Positions 8,726-16,681 of a stretch of 64,000 nucleotides of DNA are shown in pieces. Each line of letters begins with the position of its first letter. The stretch's first letter is position 1. Origin of the DNA: Streptomyces hundungensis. GTDB taxonomy: Bacteria > Actinomycetota > Actinomycetes > Streptomycetales > Streptomycetaceae. The stretch covers positions 5,456,001 through 5,520,000 of the forward strand of contig NZ_CP032698.1 of the NCBI RefSeq assembly GCF_003627815.1, in the 5' to 3' direction. A program made the position numbers and the translations under genes. The notes under the pieces were generated by a model. The model worked only from the letters and a program-made list of their open reading frames with translations. It did not search any database and was not told the DNA's origin.

Positions 8726-9973
8726 CTACGGGGCGCTCCGCTGGCCGGGCAGACTCGGACGGCCACCGGCGTACCCGGAGGCGTACAGATCGGAGCTCGG
8801 CTTCCCGGATTCGGCGGTGTGCGAGGTCGCTGTGGGCCCCACCACCGCACTGGCCGCCGCCGTCCGCCTGACCTGGGGAAGCGCCGAGGACGGGACGGTT
8901 TCCGGTACCGGAGACGGCATCGGCACCGCGACGGGACCCGCACTGGGTTCCGGCTGCGGACGACGGGCCCGGTAGGCCGCGCGATAGGACGCCGGGGACG
9001 AGCCGAGCTGGCGGCGGAAGTGCCCGCGCAGCGCGACCGGGGAGCGGAAGCCGCAGCGGCCCGCCACCTCGTCCACGGAGTAGTCGGACGTCTCCAGCAG
9101 GCGCTGGGCCTGGAGGACCCGCTGGGTGATCAGCCACTGGAGGGGGGCCGACCCGGTCAGCGAGCGGAAACGACGGTCGAAGGTGCGGCGGCTCATGTAC
9201 GCCCGCGCGGCCAGGGTCTCCACGTCGAACTGCTCGTGGAGGTGCTCCAGCGCCCAGGCGACGACCTCGGCCAGCGGGTCGGAGCCGATCTCCTCAGGTA
9301 AAGACCTGTCGAGATAGCGCTCCTGCCCACCGCTGCGACGGGGTGGCACGACCAGTCGGCGGGCCAGCGCACCGGCCGCCTCGCTGCCGTGGTCCGTCCG
9401 CACGATGTGGAGACAGAGATCGATTCCGGCCGCGGTTCCGGCCGACGTCAGGACGTCCCCGTCGTCGACGAAGAGCTCCCGCGGATCCACATGTACTGAT
9501 GGATAGCGTTTGGCCAGTGTCGGCGCGTACATCCAGTGCGTCGTCGCCGGGCGGCCGTCGAGCAGACCGGCCGCGGCGAGCACGAACGCGCCGGTGCACA
9601 GCCCGACGATCCTTGCCCCTTCCTCGTGTGCGCGGCGCAGCGCATCGAGCGCGGCCGCCGGGGGCGGGGAGGTGATGGAACGCCACGCGGGCACCACCAC
9701 CGTTCCCGCCCTGCTGATCGCTTCCAGACCGTAGGGCGCGGTGAGTTCGAGTCCCCCTGTGGTCCGCAGGGGTCCTTCCTCACCGGCACACACCAGCAGT
9801 CTGTAACGCGGAACTCCCGCGTCCTGTCGGTCGATTCCGAACACGGAGAGCGGAATGGAACTTTCAAAAATGGGGCCGCCACTGAACAGCAGTACGGCGA
9901 CAACTTCCCGGCGTCGGCGGCCGGCCAGCTTCCTTGCGGTCTCCGGTGATGCGGCAGCGGAGTCCTGGGTCAT
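8726..9973 (-). CDS. adpA: AdpA, AraC-family master regulator of development
   Basis: Global activator of morphological differentiation and secondary metabolism, 415 residues. An N-terminal DJ-1/PfpI-like dimerisation domain (about 25-190; [27 protein letters not shown]) is followed by two AraC helix-turn-helix motifs (about 235-330; [16 protein letters not shown] and [20 protein letters not shown]). A Pro/Ser-rich variable tail follows. Domain sequence is near-identical to AdpA of S. griseus and S. coelicolor as I recall them. Leu225, in the interdomain linker DRSLPEE, is encoded by TTA (9299-9301), so translation depends on the bldA tRNA. The start MTQDSAAA at 9973 fits the family. Confidence 0.96.
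   Translation of the reverse strand: MTQDSAAASPETARKLAGRRRREVVAVLLFSGGPIFESSIPLSVFGIDRQDAGVPRYRLLVCAGEEGPLRTTGGLELTAPYGLEAISRAGTVVVPAWRSITSPPPAAALDALRRAHEEGARIVGLCTGAFVLAAAGLLDGRPATTHWMYAPTLAKRYPSVHVDPRELFVDDGDVLTSAGTAAGIDLCLHIVRTDHGSEAAGALARRLVVPPRRSGGQERYLDRSLPEEIGSDPLAEVVAWALEHLHEQFDVETLAARAYMSRRTFDRRFRSLTGSAPLQWLITQRVLQAQRLLETSDYSVDEVAGRCGFRSPVALRGHFRRQLGSSPASYRAAYRARRPQPEPSAGPVAVPMPSPVPETVPSSALPQVRRTAAASAVVGPTATSHTAESGKPSSDLYASGYAGGRPSLPGQRSAP
9299..9301 (-). promoter_or_regulatory. Rare TTA leucine codon in adpA (bldA control point)
   Basis: In-frame TTA at codon 225, between the dimerisation and DNA-binding domains. TTA is read only by the bldA tRNA-Leu in Streptomyces. The position in the linker is the one conserved in adpA genes. 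Confidence 0.92.
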
Positions 9974-10360
9974 GGCGCTAAGCCCCCCTCGGTGTTCGCG
10001 GCTCCCCGTTCTTGTCGGGCCTGTCGCTCCTGCACTTTTCCCCTCGGTTTTGCACGAGTCCCCAGCCTTCGATACGCATGATCGAATCTACTGCGTCCCG
10101 TGGTGCCGGCGTGACAAGTCCGGCACCCAGCGCTATGTCGACAAGGCAACTTGGCGCGAAGCTTTCGATCACAAAGCGTTTCACCCGTGGGCCCCGTAGG
10201 GGAAGTGGGCCTCGTGGGGATGGCCCGTACCCGTATGGTGCCAGAGGCCGCAATGGGCCTTTCCTCCCTGGTGGCAAGGGGGTTGGCAGGCCATTTGGCC
10301 GCGGAATCCCCCCTCCGGGGAACTTGGCCGAAAACGTATGGGTCCAGGTGTGCGGCCAGT
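9974..10360 (-). promoter_or_regulatory. adpA upstream region
   Basis: 387 bp without a gene, upstream of adpA. A 10-base element TGGCGCGAAG at 10152-10161 fits the AdpA consensus TGGCSNGWWY at nine of ten positions, which suggests autoregulation. I found no convincing gamma-butyrolactone-receptor palindrome by eye. The stretch is unusually AT-tolerant for this genome around 10060-10180. Confidence 0.4.
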
Positions 10361-10795
10361 TCACCCCTGGGGTGTACAGCCTCCCCCGTGCCGCCCGCTG
10401 TGATGCGCGCTCCGGGCTCCTCGGCCATGCCGACCGGGTGTCACGGGCGCCCGCCGGGCCCGCTCTTCGGCGGCCGCCCGCTCGGACTGGCGCAGCAGCA
10501 GCCGGCACACCGTGGTCACGGCCATGAGCCCCAGGGCGGAGCCGGTCGCCCCCGCGAACGAGGACCCGTAGACGACGAGCACCACGGGCACCAGCACACA
10601 GCTGAAGGCGGCCCAGCGCACGAGGTCGTCCGCCGAATCGGCCGCGGGCCGGGCGGTGGTGGAGCAGAGTGGTTCGGCGTTCACGGACCGGGCGGTACGT
10701 ACGGATTCGGCCGCGGGCGCGGGTCCGGGGGGTCGGCGGCGGGCGCCGGTCGGCGCGGCCGGGGTGGACGGGTGGACGACCGGGGGAGGGGGCAC
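10361..10795 (-). CDS. Small membrane protein of unknown function
   Basis: 144 residues. A Pro/Ala-rich N-terminus of about 55 residues is followed by two hydrophobic segments (AAFSCVLVPVVLVVYG and ATGSALGLMAVTTVCRLLL) joined by a short glycine-containing turn, then a basic Arg/Glu tail. This predicts a two-pass membrane protein with both ends on the same side. No domain is recognised. It is upstream of adpA on the same strand, 387 bp away, and I recall a similar small gene beside adpA in other streptomycetes. The GTG start at 10795 has AGGAAG about 11 bases upstream. Codon third positions are GC-rich as expected for a real gene. Confidence 0.65.
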   Translation of the reverse strand: MPPPPVVHPSTPAAPTGARRRPPGPAPAAESVRTARSVNAEPLCSTTARPAADSADDLVRWAAFSCVLVPVVLVVYGSSFAGATGSALGLMAVTTVCRLLLRQSERAAAEERARRAPVTPGRHGRGARSAHHSGRHGGGCTPQG

Positions 10796-11144
10796 GAGGA
10801 GGTGCTTCCTGATCGGGGTCGGGATGATCGTCCGGCTAACGCGACAGCGCCCGCTCCGGTCACTGGAAGATCATCCAACGGGGTGCGGGGACGACCCGGC
10901 GGGGACCGCTGTAGAGGGCACCGGGCATTGCCATCCGGGGCGGGCTCGTGCATGCTCCGGGGAACGCCGAGTAGGTTCGGCGGCCTCTGGGCAGGAGAGG
11001 AGTGTCGCCGTACCCTTGGGGGTATCGGGTTGGGAAGATGATTCCCGGACACAGCTCCCCCCGGGCACCGCTCCGTCGTCGACTCGTTCTTGCTCACCAG
11101 TCCCCGCTGTCCCTCGACTGAGGATCTCTTTCGCCGAGACACCC
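10796..11144. other. Divergent intergenic region without a gene
   Basis: 349 bp between the divergent membrane-protein gene and usp. It holds a pair of 8-bp inverted arms (GGATGATC at 10822-10829, GATCATCC at 10869-10876) and a short palindrome TACCC/GGGTA at 11011-11024. No recognised operator or RNA gene. Confidence 0.35.
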
Positions 11145-11666
11145 ATGGCCGGTCACGAATTCTCCGAACCCGCGGACCGCAAGCAGGTAGCCGACCCCAC
11201 GTCGGACCTCCAGGCGGCGACAGAACCACGTCACTCCTGCGACCCCGCCTTCCGTCATGGCGTCGTCGTCGGCTTCGACGGCTCGATGTCCAGTGAGCGG
11301 GCCCTCGCGTACGCCATCGGCATGGCCAAGCGCTCCGGCTCGGGGCTGATCATCGTCCATGTGGCCAACCGGCTGCCCACCACGGTGTGGGCGGGGTGCG
11401 AGCCGCCCGTCTTCGTGGACGTGCCCGACCACCGCACCGAGGTCCTCGGGCTCGAACTCGCCTGCGCCGACTATCTCGCCGAGGTCCCCTGGATCCTGGT
11501 GGAGCGCGGCGGCGACATCTGCCACGAGCTGGAAGAGGTCGGGCGCGAGTACGCGGCGGACGCGATCGTCGTCGGCTCCACGCACGGCATCGTCGGGCGG
11601 ATCTTCGGCTCGGTCGCCGGCCGGCTCGCGCGCCGCGCACAGCGGCCCGTCGTCGTCATCCCGTAA
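11145..11666 (+). CDS. Universal stress protein (UspA family)
   Basis: Single-domain UspA protein of 173 residues. The domain spans about residues 35-172: VVVGFDGSMSSERALAYAI at the start, and the ATP-binding-type loop VVGSTHGIVGRIFGSVAGRL (G-2x-G-9x-G-S/T-like) before the last strand PVVVIP. The N-terminal 35 residues are charged and likely disordered. The start at 11145 (MAGHEF) is chosen over far-upstream in-frame codons that cover the promoter. Role in stress or hypoxia survival is inferred from the family only. A short hairpin follows at 11677-11694. Confidence 0.88.
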   Translation: MAGHEFSEPADRKQVADPTSDLQAATEPRHSCDPAFRHGVVVGFDGSMSSERALAYAIGMAKRSGSGLIIVHVANRLPTTVWAGCEPPVFVDVPDHRTEVLGLELACADYLAEVPWILVERGGDICHELEEVGREYAADAIVVGSTHGIVGRIFGSVAGRLARRAQRPVVVIP

Positions 11667-11676
11667 TCGGGCGTTG

Positions 11677-11694
11677 TCCCGGTTGAGACCGGGA
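11677..11694 (+). terminator. Short hairpin after usp
   Basis: A 7-bp stem TCCCGGT/ACCGGGA with a 4-base loop begins 10 bp after the usp stop. Confidence 0.55.
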
Positions 11695-11740
11695 TCCATG
11701 TTTGGCTGACGTGCCGTCAACTCCCGTACGCGGATGGGGA

Positions 11741-11786
11741 ATCTACCCTCGCGTAGGGGTGGAATGTGCCCTTGTGAAGGGTAGAT
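11741..11786. promoter_or_regulatory. Inverted repeat upstream of the YaaH-family gene
   Basis: Arms ATCTACCCT (11741-11749) and AGGGTAGAT (11778-11786) are perfect 9-bp inverted repeats 28 bp apart. They end 46 bp before the GTG start of the transporter. Possibly a two-site operator; no regulator assigned. Confidence 0.4.
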
Positions 11787-11832
11787 AAGTGTCGCTGGGA
11801 AGCAGCACAACGGCACATGAAGGGAGCCCGCC

Positions 11833-12402
11833 GTGGACAACGAAGTTCCCGCGGGAAGCACCACCTCCACGCTCGGCCATCTCGCACTCGGACTCACTCT
11901 GCTGGCCTTCGGCCTCGGCACCACCCGCGTGATCGACGGCGTGACGGTGGCCGACTCGGTCTCGATCGCCACCTACATCGGCGGCATCGGCCTGTTCGTC
12001 CTCGGCGTCCTCGCCTTCCGCGACCAGGACGCGTTCACCGGCACCGCCTTCGCCGGTCTCGGCGCCTTCTGGTTCACCTGGGCCGCGGGCGCGGACACCA
12101 AGTTCTCGTCCAACGCCGCCGGCCTCTTCCTGGTCCTGTTCGCGCTCCTCGCGCTCAGCCTGGCCGCCGGCGCGGCGGGTACCGGGCTCCTGCGGCAGGG
12201 CACCTACGGACTGCTCTTCCTCGCCCTGGTGCTGCTGGCCATCGGCCAGTTCGCCGGTAGTTCCTCGCTCGCCAAGGTGGCCGGCTGGGTCGCCGTGGTC
12301 GCGGGCGCCGTGGCCTGGTACGGGGCGACGGCCGCGCTCGCCAAGTGGCCGACCGCCCTGCCCCGACGCGCCGCCGGCCGGGGGGTGACGGCCACCGGCT
12401 GA
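11833..12402 (+). CDS. GPR1/FUN34/YaaH family transporter (acetate/succinate type)
   Basis: Six-segment membrane protein of the GPR1/FUN34/YaaH (SatP) family, associated with uptake of acetate and other short carboxylates. The 189-residue length is typical. The family segment AFTGTAFAGLGAFWFTWAAG corresponds to the conserved region of the third helix. The N-terminal NPAPLGL signature of most members is replaced by a diverged TSTLGHLALGL, so substrate range may differ. The GTG start at 11833 has GAAGGGAG upstream. It is monocistronic, preceded by the inverted repeat 11741-11786 and followed by a terminator hairpin shared with glmS. Confidence 0.78.
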   Translation: MDNEVPAGSTTSTLGHLALGLTLLAFGLGTTRVIDGVTVADSVSIATYIGGIGLFVLGVLAFRDQDAFTGTAFAGLGAFWFTWAAGADTKFSSNAAGLFLVLFALLALSLAAGAAGTGLLRQGTYGLLFLALVLLAIGQFAGSSSLAKVAGWVAVVAGAVAWYGATAALAKWPTALPRRAAGRGVTATG

Positions 12403-12445
12403 CCGGCCGCGCGTGCCAGTGCGTGGGCAGCGCGGGCACGCACGA

Positions 12446-12477
12446 GGGCGACCCCCGCCGTGTGGCAGGGGCCGCCC
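12446..12477. terminator. Hairpin between transporter and glmS
   Basis: A 14-base stem with two mismatches (12446-12459 with 12464-12477) and a 4-base loop is followed by a short T run on the plus strand. It lies between the convergent transporter and glmS genes. Confidence 0.65.
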
Positions 12478-12506
12478 TTTCTGCTGCGTGACGCGGTCCG
12501 TACGGA

Positions 12507-14324
12507 CTACTCGACCGTGACCGACTTGGCCAGGTTGCGCGGCTTGTCGATGTCGCGGCCCATCGCCAACGCCGTGTGGTACGCGAAGAGTTGGAGCGGG
12601 ATGCCCATGAGGATTGGGTCCAGCTCGTCCTCGTTCTTCGGCACGACGATGGTGTGGTCGGCCTTCTCCTGGTGCTGGTGCGCGACGGCGAGGATGCGGC
12701 CGCTGCGGGCCTTGATCTCCTCCAGGGCGGCGCGGTTCTTCTCCAGGAGGTCGTCGTTGGGGACGATGGCGACCGTCGGCAGCGCCGGCTCGATCAGCGC
12801 GAGCGGGCCGTGCTTCAGCTCGGAGGCGGGGTAGGCCTCGGCGTGGATGTAGGAGATCTCCTTGAGCTTCAGGGAGGCCTCCAGGGCGACCGGGTAGCCG
12901 CGCACGCGCCCGATGAACATCATCGACTGGGCGCCCGCGTACTCCTGGGCCAGCTTCTCGATCTCCGGCTCCATGGCCAGGATCTCCTCGATCTGGCCGG
13001 GCAGCTTGCGCAGACCCTCGATGATCCGCTTGCCGTCGGCCACCGACAGGTCGCGGATGCGGCCGAGGTGCAGGGCGAGCAGCGCGAAGGCGACGACCGT
13101 GTTGGTGAAGCACTTGGTGGAGACGACGCAGACCTCGGGCCCGGCGTGCACATAGGTGCCGCCGTCCGCCTCGCGGGCGATCGCGGAGCCGACGACGTTG
13201 ACGACGCCGAGCACCCGGGCGCCCTTGCGCTTGAGCTCCTGCACGGCCGCAAGCACGTCGTAGGTCTCACCCGACTGGGAGACCGCGATGTAGAGGGTGT
13301 CGGGGTCCACGACCGGGTTGCGGTAGCGGAACTCGGAGGCCGGCTCGGCGTCCGCGGGGATGCGGGCCAGCTCCTCGATGAGACCGGCGCCGATCATGCC
13401 GGCGTGGTACGAGGTGCCGCAGCCGAGGATCTTGATGCGGCGCACACCGCGGGCCTCGCGGGCGTCCAGGTTCAGGCCACCGAGGTGAACGGTGGAGAAC
13501 CGGTCGTCGATGCGGCCGCGCAGGACGCGGTCGACGGCCTCGGCCTGCTCGCTCATCTCCTTGTGCATGTACGTGTCGTGGCCGCCCATGTCGAAGGAGG
13601 CGGCCTCCCACTCGACGGTCTCGGGGGTGGTGTTGGTGAGCGTGCCCGAGGTCGTGTACGTCCGGAAGTCGTCGGCCTTCAGGGTCGCCATCTCACCGTC
13701 GTTGAGGGTGACGACCTGGCGGGTGTGGGCGATCAGCGCGGCGACGTCGGAGGCGACCAGCATCTCCTTCTCGCCGATGCCGAGGATCACCGGGGAGCCG
13801 TTGCGGGCCACCACGATGCGGTCGGCGAAGTCGGCGTGCATCACGGCGATGCCGTAGGTTCCCTCGATCACCTTGAGCGCCTCGCGGACCTTCTCCTCCA
13901 GGGAGTCGGCGGCGGAGCGGGCGATGAGGTGGGTGATGACCTCGGTGTCGGTGTCGGAGGCGAAGACGACGCCCTCGGCCTCCAGCTTGACGCGCAGTTC
14001 GGCCGCGTTGTCGACGATGCCGTTGTGGACGACGGCGACCTTGTTCTCGGGGTCGAGGTGCGGGTGCGAGTTCACGTCGGACGGGGCGCCGTGCGTGGCC
14101 CAGCGGGTGTGCGCGATGCCCGTGGTGCCGGCGAAGCGCTTGGGGACACGGGCCTCCAGGTCACGGACGCGACCCTTGGCCTTGACCATCTTCAGGGCCC
14201 CGGACTTGGGGGTGTTGACGACCATGCCCGCGGAGTCGTAACCCCGGTACTCCAGCCGCGCCAGGCCTTCCAGCAGCAGCGGCGCGACATCACGCTTACC
14301 GATATAACCGACGATTCCGCACAT
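12507..14324 (-). CDS. glmS: Glutamine-fructose-6-phosphate aminotransferase (isomerising)
   Basis: Makes glucosamine-6-phosphate from fructose-6-phosphate and glutamine, the first step to UDP-GlcNAc for cell wall. The 605-residue length is normal. Domains: class II glutaminase (residues 1 to about 220) with the catalytic Cys directly after the start Met (MCGIVGYIG) and the HNGIVDN motif; then two SIS isomerase domains (GCGTSYHAG, SQSGETYDVL, the second about 450-590). It ends with the usual AKSVTVE. The start at 14324 is fixed by the required Cys2. S. coelicolor has two paralogues; position next to hexA matches the glmS2 locus as I recall it. Confidence 0.95.
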   Translation of the reverse strand: MCGIVGYIGKRDVAPLLLEGLARLEYRGYDSAGMVVNTPKSGALKMVKAKGRVRDLEARVPKRFAGTTGIAHTRWATHGAPSDVNSHPHLDPENKVAVVHNGIVDNAAELRVKLEAEGVVFASDTDTEVITHLIARSAADSLEEKVREALKVIEGTYGIAVMHADFADRIVVARNGSPVILGIGEKEMLVASDVAALIAHTRQVVTLNDGEMATLKADDFRTYTTSGTLTNTTPETVEWEAASFDMGGHDTYMHKEMSEQAEAVDRVLRGRIDDRFSTVHLGGLNLDAREARGVRRIKILGCGTSYHAGMIGAGLIEELARIPADAEPASEFRYRNPVVDPDTLYIAVSQSGETYDVLAAVQELKRKGARVLGVVNVVGSAIAREADGGTYVHAGPEVCVVSTKCFTNTVVAFALLALHLGRIRDLSVADGKRIIEGLRKLPGQIEEILAMEPEIEKLAQEYAGAQSMMFIGRVRGYPVALEASLKLKEISYIHAEAYPASELKHGPLALIEPALPTVAIVPNDDLLEKNRAALEEIKARSGRILAVAHQHQEKADHTIVVPKNEDELDPILMGIPLQLFAYHTALAMGRDIDKPRNLAKSVTVE

Positions 14325-14382
14325 AGAGTCTCTGCCCCTCCATCGACGTACAAGTTCAAGCCCAGATGTGCCCGGCCGCGCC

Positions 14383-14664
14383 TCAGCCGTAGACGATGCG
14401 GCGCAGCTGCCGGAGCGAGAGCTCCGGTGGCGCCACGGCGCGGTGCGGCAGTTCGGCCGCGATCCGCTCGAAGATCTCCGCGTTGACGGCCCCACCGGAC
14501 TGCAATTCACGGTGGCGCCGACGGACGAATTCCTCGTACGTCTCGTCGAAGTACGCCAGCACCTCAAGCACCACCCGGGCCGCCTCACCGCGCTGGAGCG
14601 CGGTGCTGCGCACCAGATGATCTACGAGGTCGTCGTGGGACGACGGGTTGCGGCGTTCGAGCAC
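14383..14664 (-). CDS. Hypothetical small helical protein, 93 residues
   Basis: Not recognised. The product is mostly charged and helical (HDDLVDHLVRSTALQRGEAA, EVLAYFDETYEEFVRRRHRE) with a C-terminal ELSLRQLRRIVYG. No signal peptide, membrane segment or metal motif. A GTG start at 14664 is used. It lies upstream of glmS (58 bp) on the same strand and could be co-transcribed with it. A hairpin (14700-14727) and a DasR-type site (14741-14756) sit just upstream, so it may belong to the GlcNAc regulon. Confidence 0.65.
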   Translation of the reverse strand: MLERRNPSSHDDLVDHLVRSTALQRGEAARVVLEVLAYFDETYEEFVRRRHRELQSGGAVNAEIFERIAAELPHRAVAPPELSLRQLRRIVYG

Positions 14665-14699
14665 CCGTCGATATTGCGGGCTATCGGGACCGTACGCAA

Positions 14700-14727
14700 G
14701 AATCCTGCCCGATTCCGGGCAGGATTC
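14700..14727. other. Perfect 11-bp hairpin in the intergenic region
   Basis: GAATCCTGCCC pairs with GGGCAGGATTC around a 6-base loop. It lies 36 bp upstream of the 14383-14664 gene and 14 bp from the DasR-type site. It could be an attenuator in the leader of the leftward transcript or a terminator of an incoming one. Confidence 0.6.
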
Positions 14728-14740
14728 GCATGATCACGCA

Positions 14741-14756
14741 TCTGGTCTGGACCAGG
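14741..14756. promoter_or_regulatory. DasR-responsive element (dre) candidate
   Basis: TCTGGTCTGGACCAGG contains perfect inverted arms CTGGTC/GACCAG and keeps the TGGTCTnGACCA core of the DasR consensus. DasR is the GntR-family GlcNAc/chitin regulator, released by glucosamine-6-phosphate. The site lies between glmS plus the small gene (left) and the hexosaminidase (right), all amino-sugar genes. Confidence 0.75.
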
Positions 14757-15022
14757 AAGGGACCGGAAACGGCCAGGAAAGGACCCCGAAGGGCCGGGCG
14801 GGGTCGAACGCGGTTCTCGGTCGCGCGCCTGCCGGTGCCGTCCTTCCGGATGATTTTCGGCCCGGCGCGGTTGGCCCCCCACATCCCCGGGCCATGATCG
14901 AGCTACCGAAGTCCCTGCCGCACCGGTCGCCGTCTTGACCCCGGCCGGGTCCGCGGGTCCCATGGAAAGTGTTCGGTTGCTCAGCCCCCACAGTTGCGCG
15001 ACCCCTTGGAAGGGAACCGCTT

Positions 15023-16612
15023 GTGAGACAGAGACAGCGCAGGACATTCGCCCGGCTCCTCGGCTCCCTGGTTCTGGTGGCGGGCGCCGGGCTCACCAGT
15101 GTCGGAGCCTCCGCGGCCCCCGCCGCGGGTGCACCCCGCCCGCTGGGCCAGATCGTGCCGGCCCCCGCCTCCGTCTCGGCCGGCGGCACCGCGTACACCA
15201 TCGCCGCGGCCACCCCGATCAGGGTCAGCGGCGGCTCCCCCGAGGCGCAGCGGATCGGCGACTACCTGGCGGGCGTGCTGCGCCCCTCCACGGGGTACGC
15301 CCTGCCGGTCACCGCCGCCGCGGGCGACGACGGCATCAGACTGCTGCTGGGCGCCGACGACGACGCCCTCGGCGACGAGGGATACCGGCTCACCTCGCGC
15401 GGCGGCTCGCTCACCATCGCCGCCAACGAGCCGGCCGGCCTCTTCCACGGCGTCCAGACCCTGCGCCAGCTGCTGCCGGCGAACGTGGAGAAGAGGACGA
15501 AGCAGAGCGGACCGTGGAAGGTCGCGGGCGGCACCGTCACCGACTTCCCGCGCTACGCCTACCGCGGCGCGATGATCGACGTCTCCCGGCACTTCTTCAC
15601 CGTCGACCAGGTCGAGCGCTACATCGACCAGCTCGCCCTCTACAAGATCAACGAGCTGCATCTGCACCTCAGCGACGACCAGGGCTGGCGGATCGCCGTC
15701 GACTCCTGGCCCCGGCTCGCCCCCTACGGCGGCCAGACCCAGGTCGGCGGCGCCAAGGGCGGCTTCTACACCAAGGACGACTACAAGGCGATCCTCGCCC
15801 ACGCCTCCTCCCGCTATATGGAGGTCGTGCCCGAGATCGACACCCCCGGACACATCAACGCGGCCCTCGCCTCCTACGCCGAGCTCAACTGCAACGGCGT
15901 CGCACCCCCGCTGTACACCGGCACCAAGGTCGGCTTCAGCTCGCTGTGCGTCCCCAAGGACGTGACGTACAGGTTCTTCGACGACGTGGTGCGCGAGATC
16001 GCCGCCCTCACCCCCGGGCGCTATGTCCACATCGGCGGGGACGAGGCGCAGTCCACCTCGAAGGAGGACTACGAGACCTTCATGGACCGGGCCCAGCCGG
16101 TCGTCGGCAAGTACGGCAAGACCGTGATGGCCTGGCACCAGATCGTCGAGGCGGACCCGGTGGAGGGGGCCGTCGCCCAGTACTGGGGCACGCTCGGCAA
16201 CGAGGCGGAGGTGGCGGCCGCGGCGCGGGCCGGCACCCGTCTGGTGATGTCGCCCGCGAACCGCGCCTACCTCGACATGAAGTACGACGCGAAGTCCCCG
16301 CTCGGCACCAACTGGGCCGGGTACGTCGAGGTCGACAAGTCCTACCAGTGGGACCCGGACACCTTCGTCGAGGGCGTGCCCGCCGAAGCCGTGCTCGGCG
16401 TGGAGGCGCCGATCTGGTCGGAGACGCTCTCCACCAGCGCGCAGATCGAGTACATGGCGTTCCCGCGGCTCCAGGGGATCGCCGAGATCGGCTGGTCACC
16501 GGCGTCCACGCACGACTGGGCGTCCTACAAGGTGCGCCTGGCCCAGCAGGGGCCGCGGATGGCGGCGCTCGGCATCGCCTACTACCGCTCGCCGCTGGTG
16601 CCCTGGGTCTGA
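15023..16612 (+). CDS. Secreted GH20 beta-N-acetylhexosaminidase
   Basis: Exported exo-enzyme that removes terminal GlcNAc from chitobiose and chito-oligosaccharides. The 529-residue product has a Sec signal peptide (basic RQRQRR, hydrophobic core LLGSLVLVAGAGL, cleavage near ASAAPA). The GH20b N-terminal domain (about 40-165) is followed by the GH20 catalytic barrel (about 170-510). The catalytic Asp-Glu pair is in HIGGDE (Asp340, Glu341); HLHLSDDQGWR and EIDTPGH are also family motifs. The GTG start at 15023 has GGAAGGGAA upstream; the ATG at 14969 would spoil the signal peptide. The upstream DasR-type site suggests GlcNAc control. A strong terminator follows. Confidence 0.93.
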   Translation: MRQRQRRTFARLLGSLVLVAGAGLTSVGASAAPAAGAPRPLGQIVPAPASVSAGGTAYTIAAATPIRVSGGSPEAQRIGDYLAGVLRPSTGYALPVTAAAGDDGIRLLLGADDDALGDEGYRLTSRGGSLTIAANEPAGLFHGVQTLRQLLPANVEKRTKQSGPWKVAGGTVTDFPRYAYRGAMIDVSRHFFTVDQVERYIDQLALYKINELHLHLSDDQGWRIAVDSWPRLAPYGGQTQVGGAKGGFYTKDDYKAILAHASSRYMEVVPEIDTPGHINAALASYAELNCNGVAPPLYTGTKVGFSSLCVPKDVTYRFFDDVVREIAALTPGRYVHIGGDEAQSTSKEDYETFMDRAQPVVGKYGKTVMAWHQIVEADPVEGAVAQYWGTLGNEAEVAAAARAGTRLVMSPANRAYLDMKYDAKSPLGTNWAGYVEVDKSYQWDPDTFVEGVPAEAVLGVEAPIWSETLSTSAQIEYMAFPRLQGIAEIGWSPASTHDWASYKVRLAQQGPRMAALGIAYYRSPLVPWV

Positions 16613-16630
16613 TTCCCAGCGTTCACCCAA

Positions 16631-16671
16631 GGACGCGGGGCCCGGTTGTGACGGAACCGGGCCCCGCGTCC
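16631..16671. terminator. Bidirectional terminator between hexosaminidase and desD
   Basis: A perfect 17-bp stem (16631-16647 with 16655-16671) has a 7-base loop. It lies 18 bp after the hexosaminidase stop and 10 bp from the convergent desD stop. Confidence 0.9.
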
Positions 16672-16681
16672 GTCCCATCGC

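Noticed and set aside
9974..10360. Gamma-butyrolactone receptor binding site upstream of adpA
   Set aside because: No palindrome close to the known receptor consensus could be found by eye.
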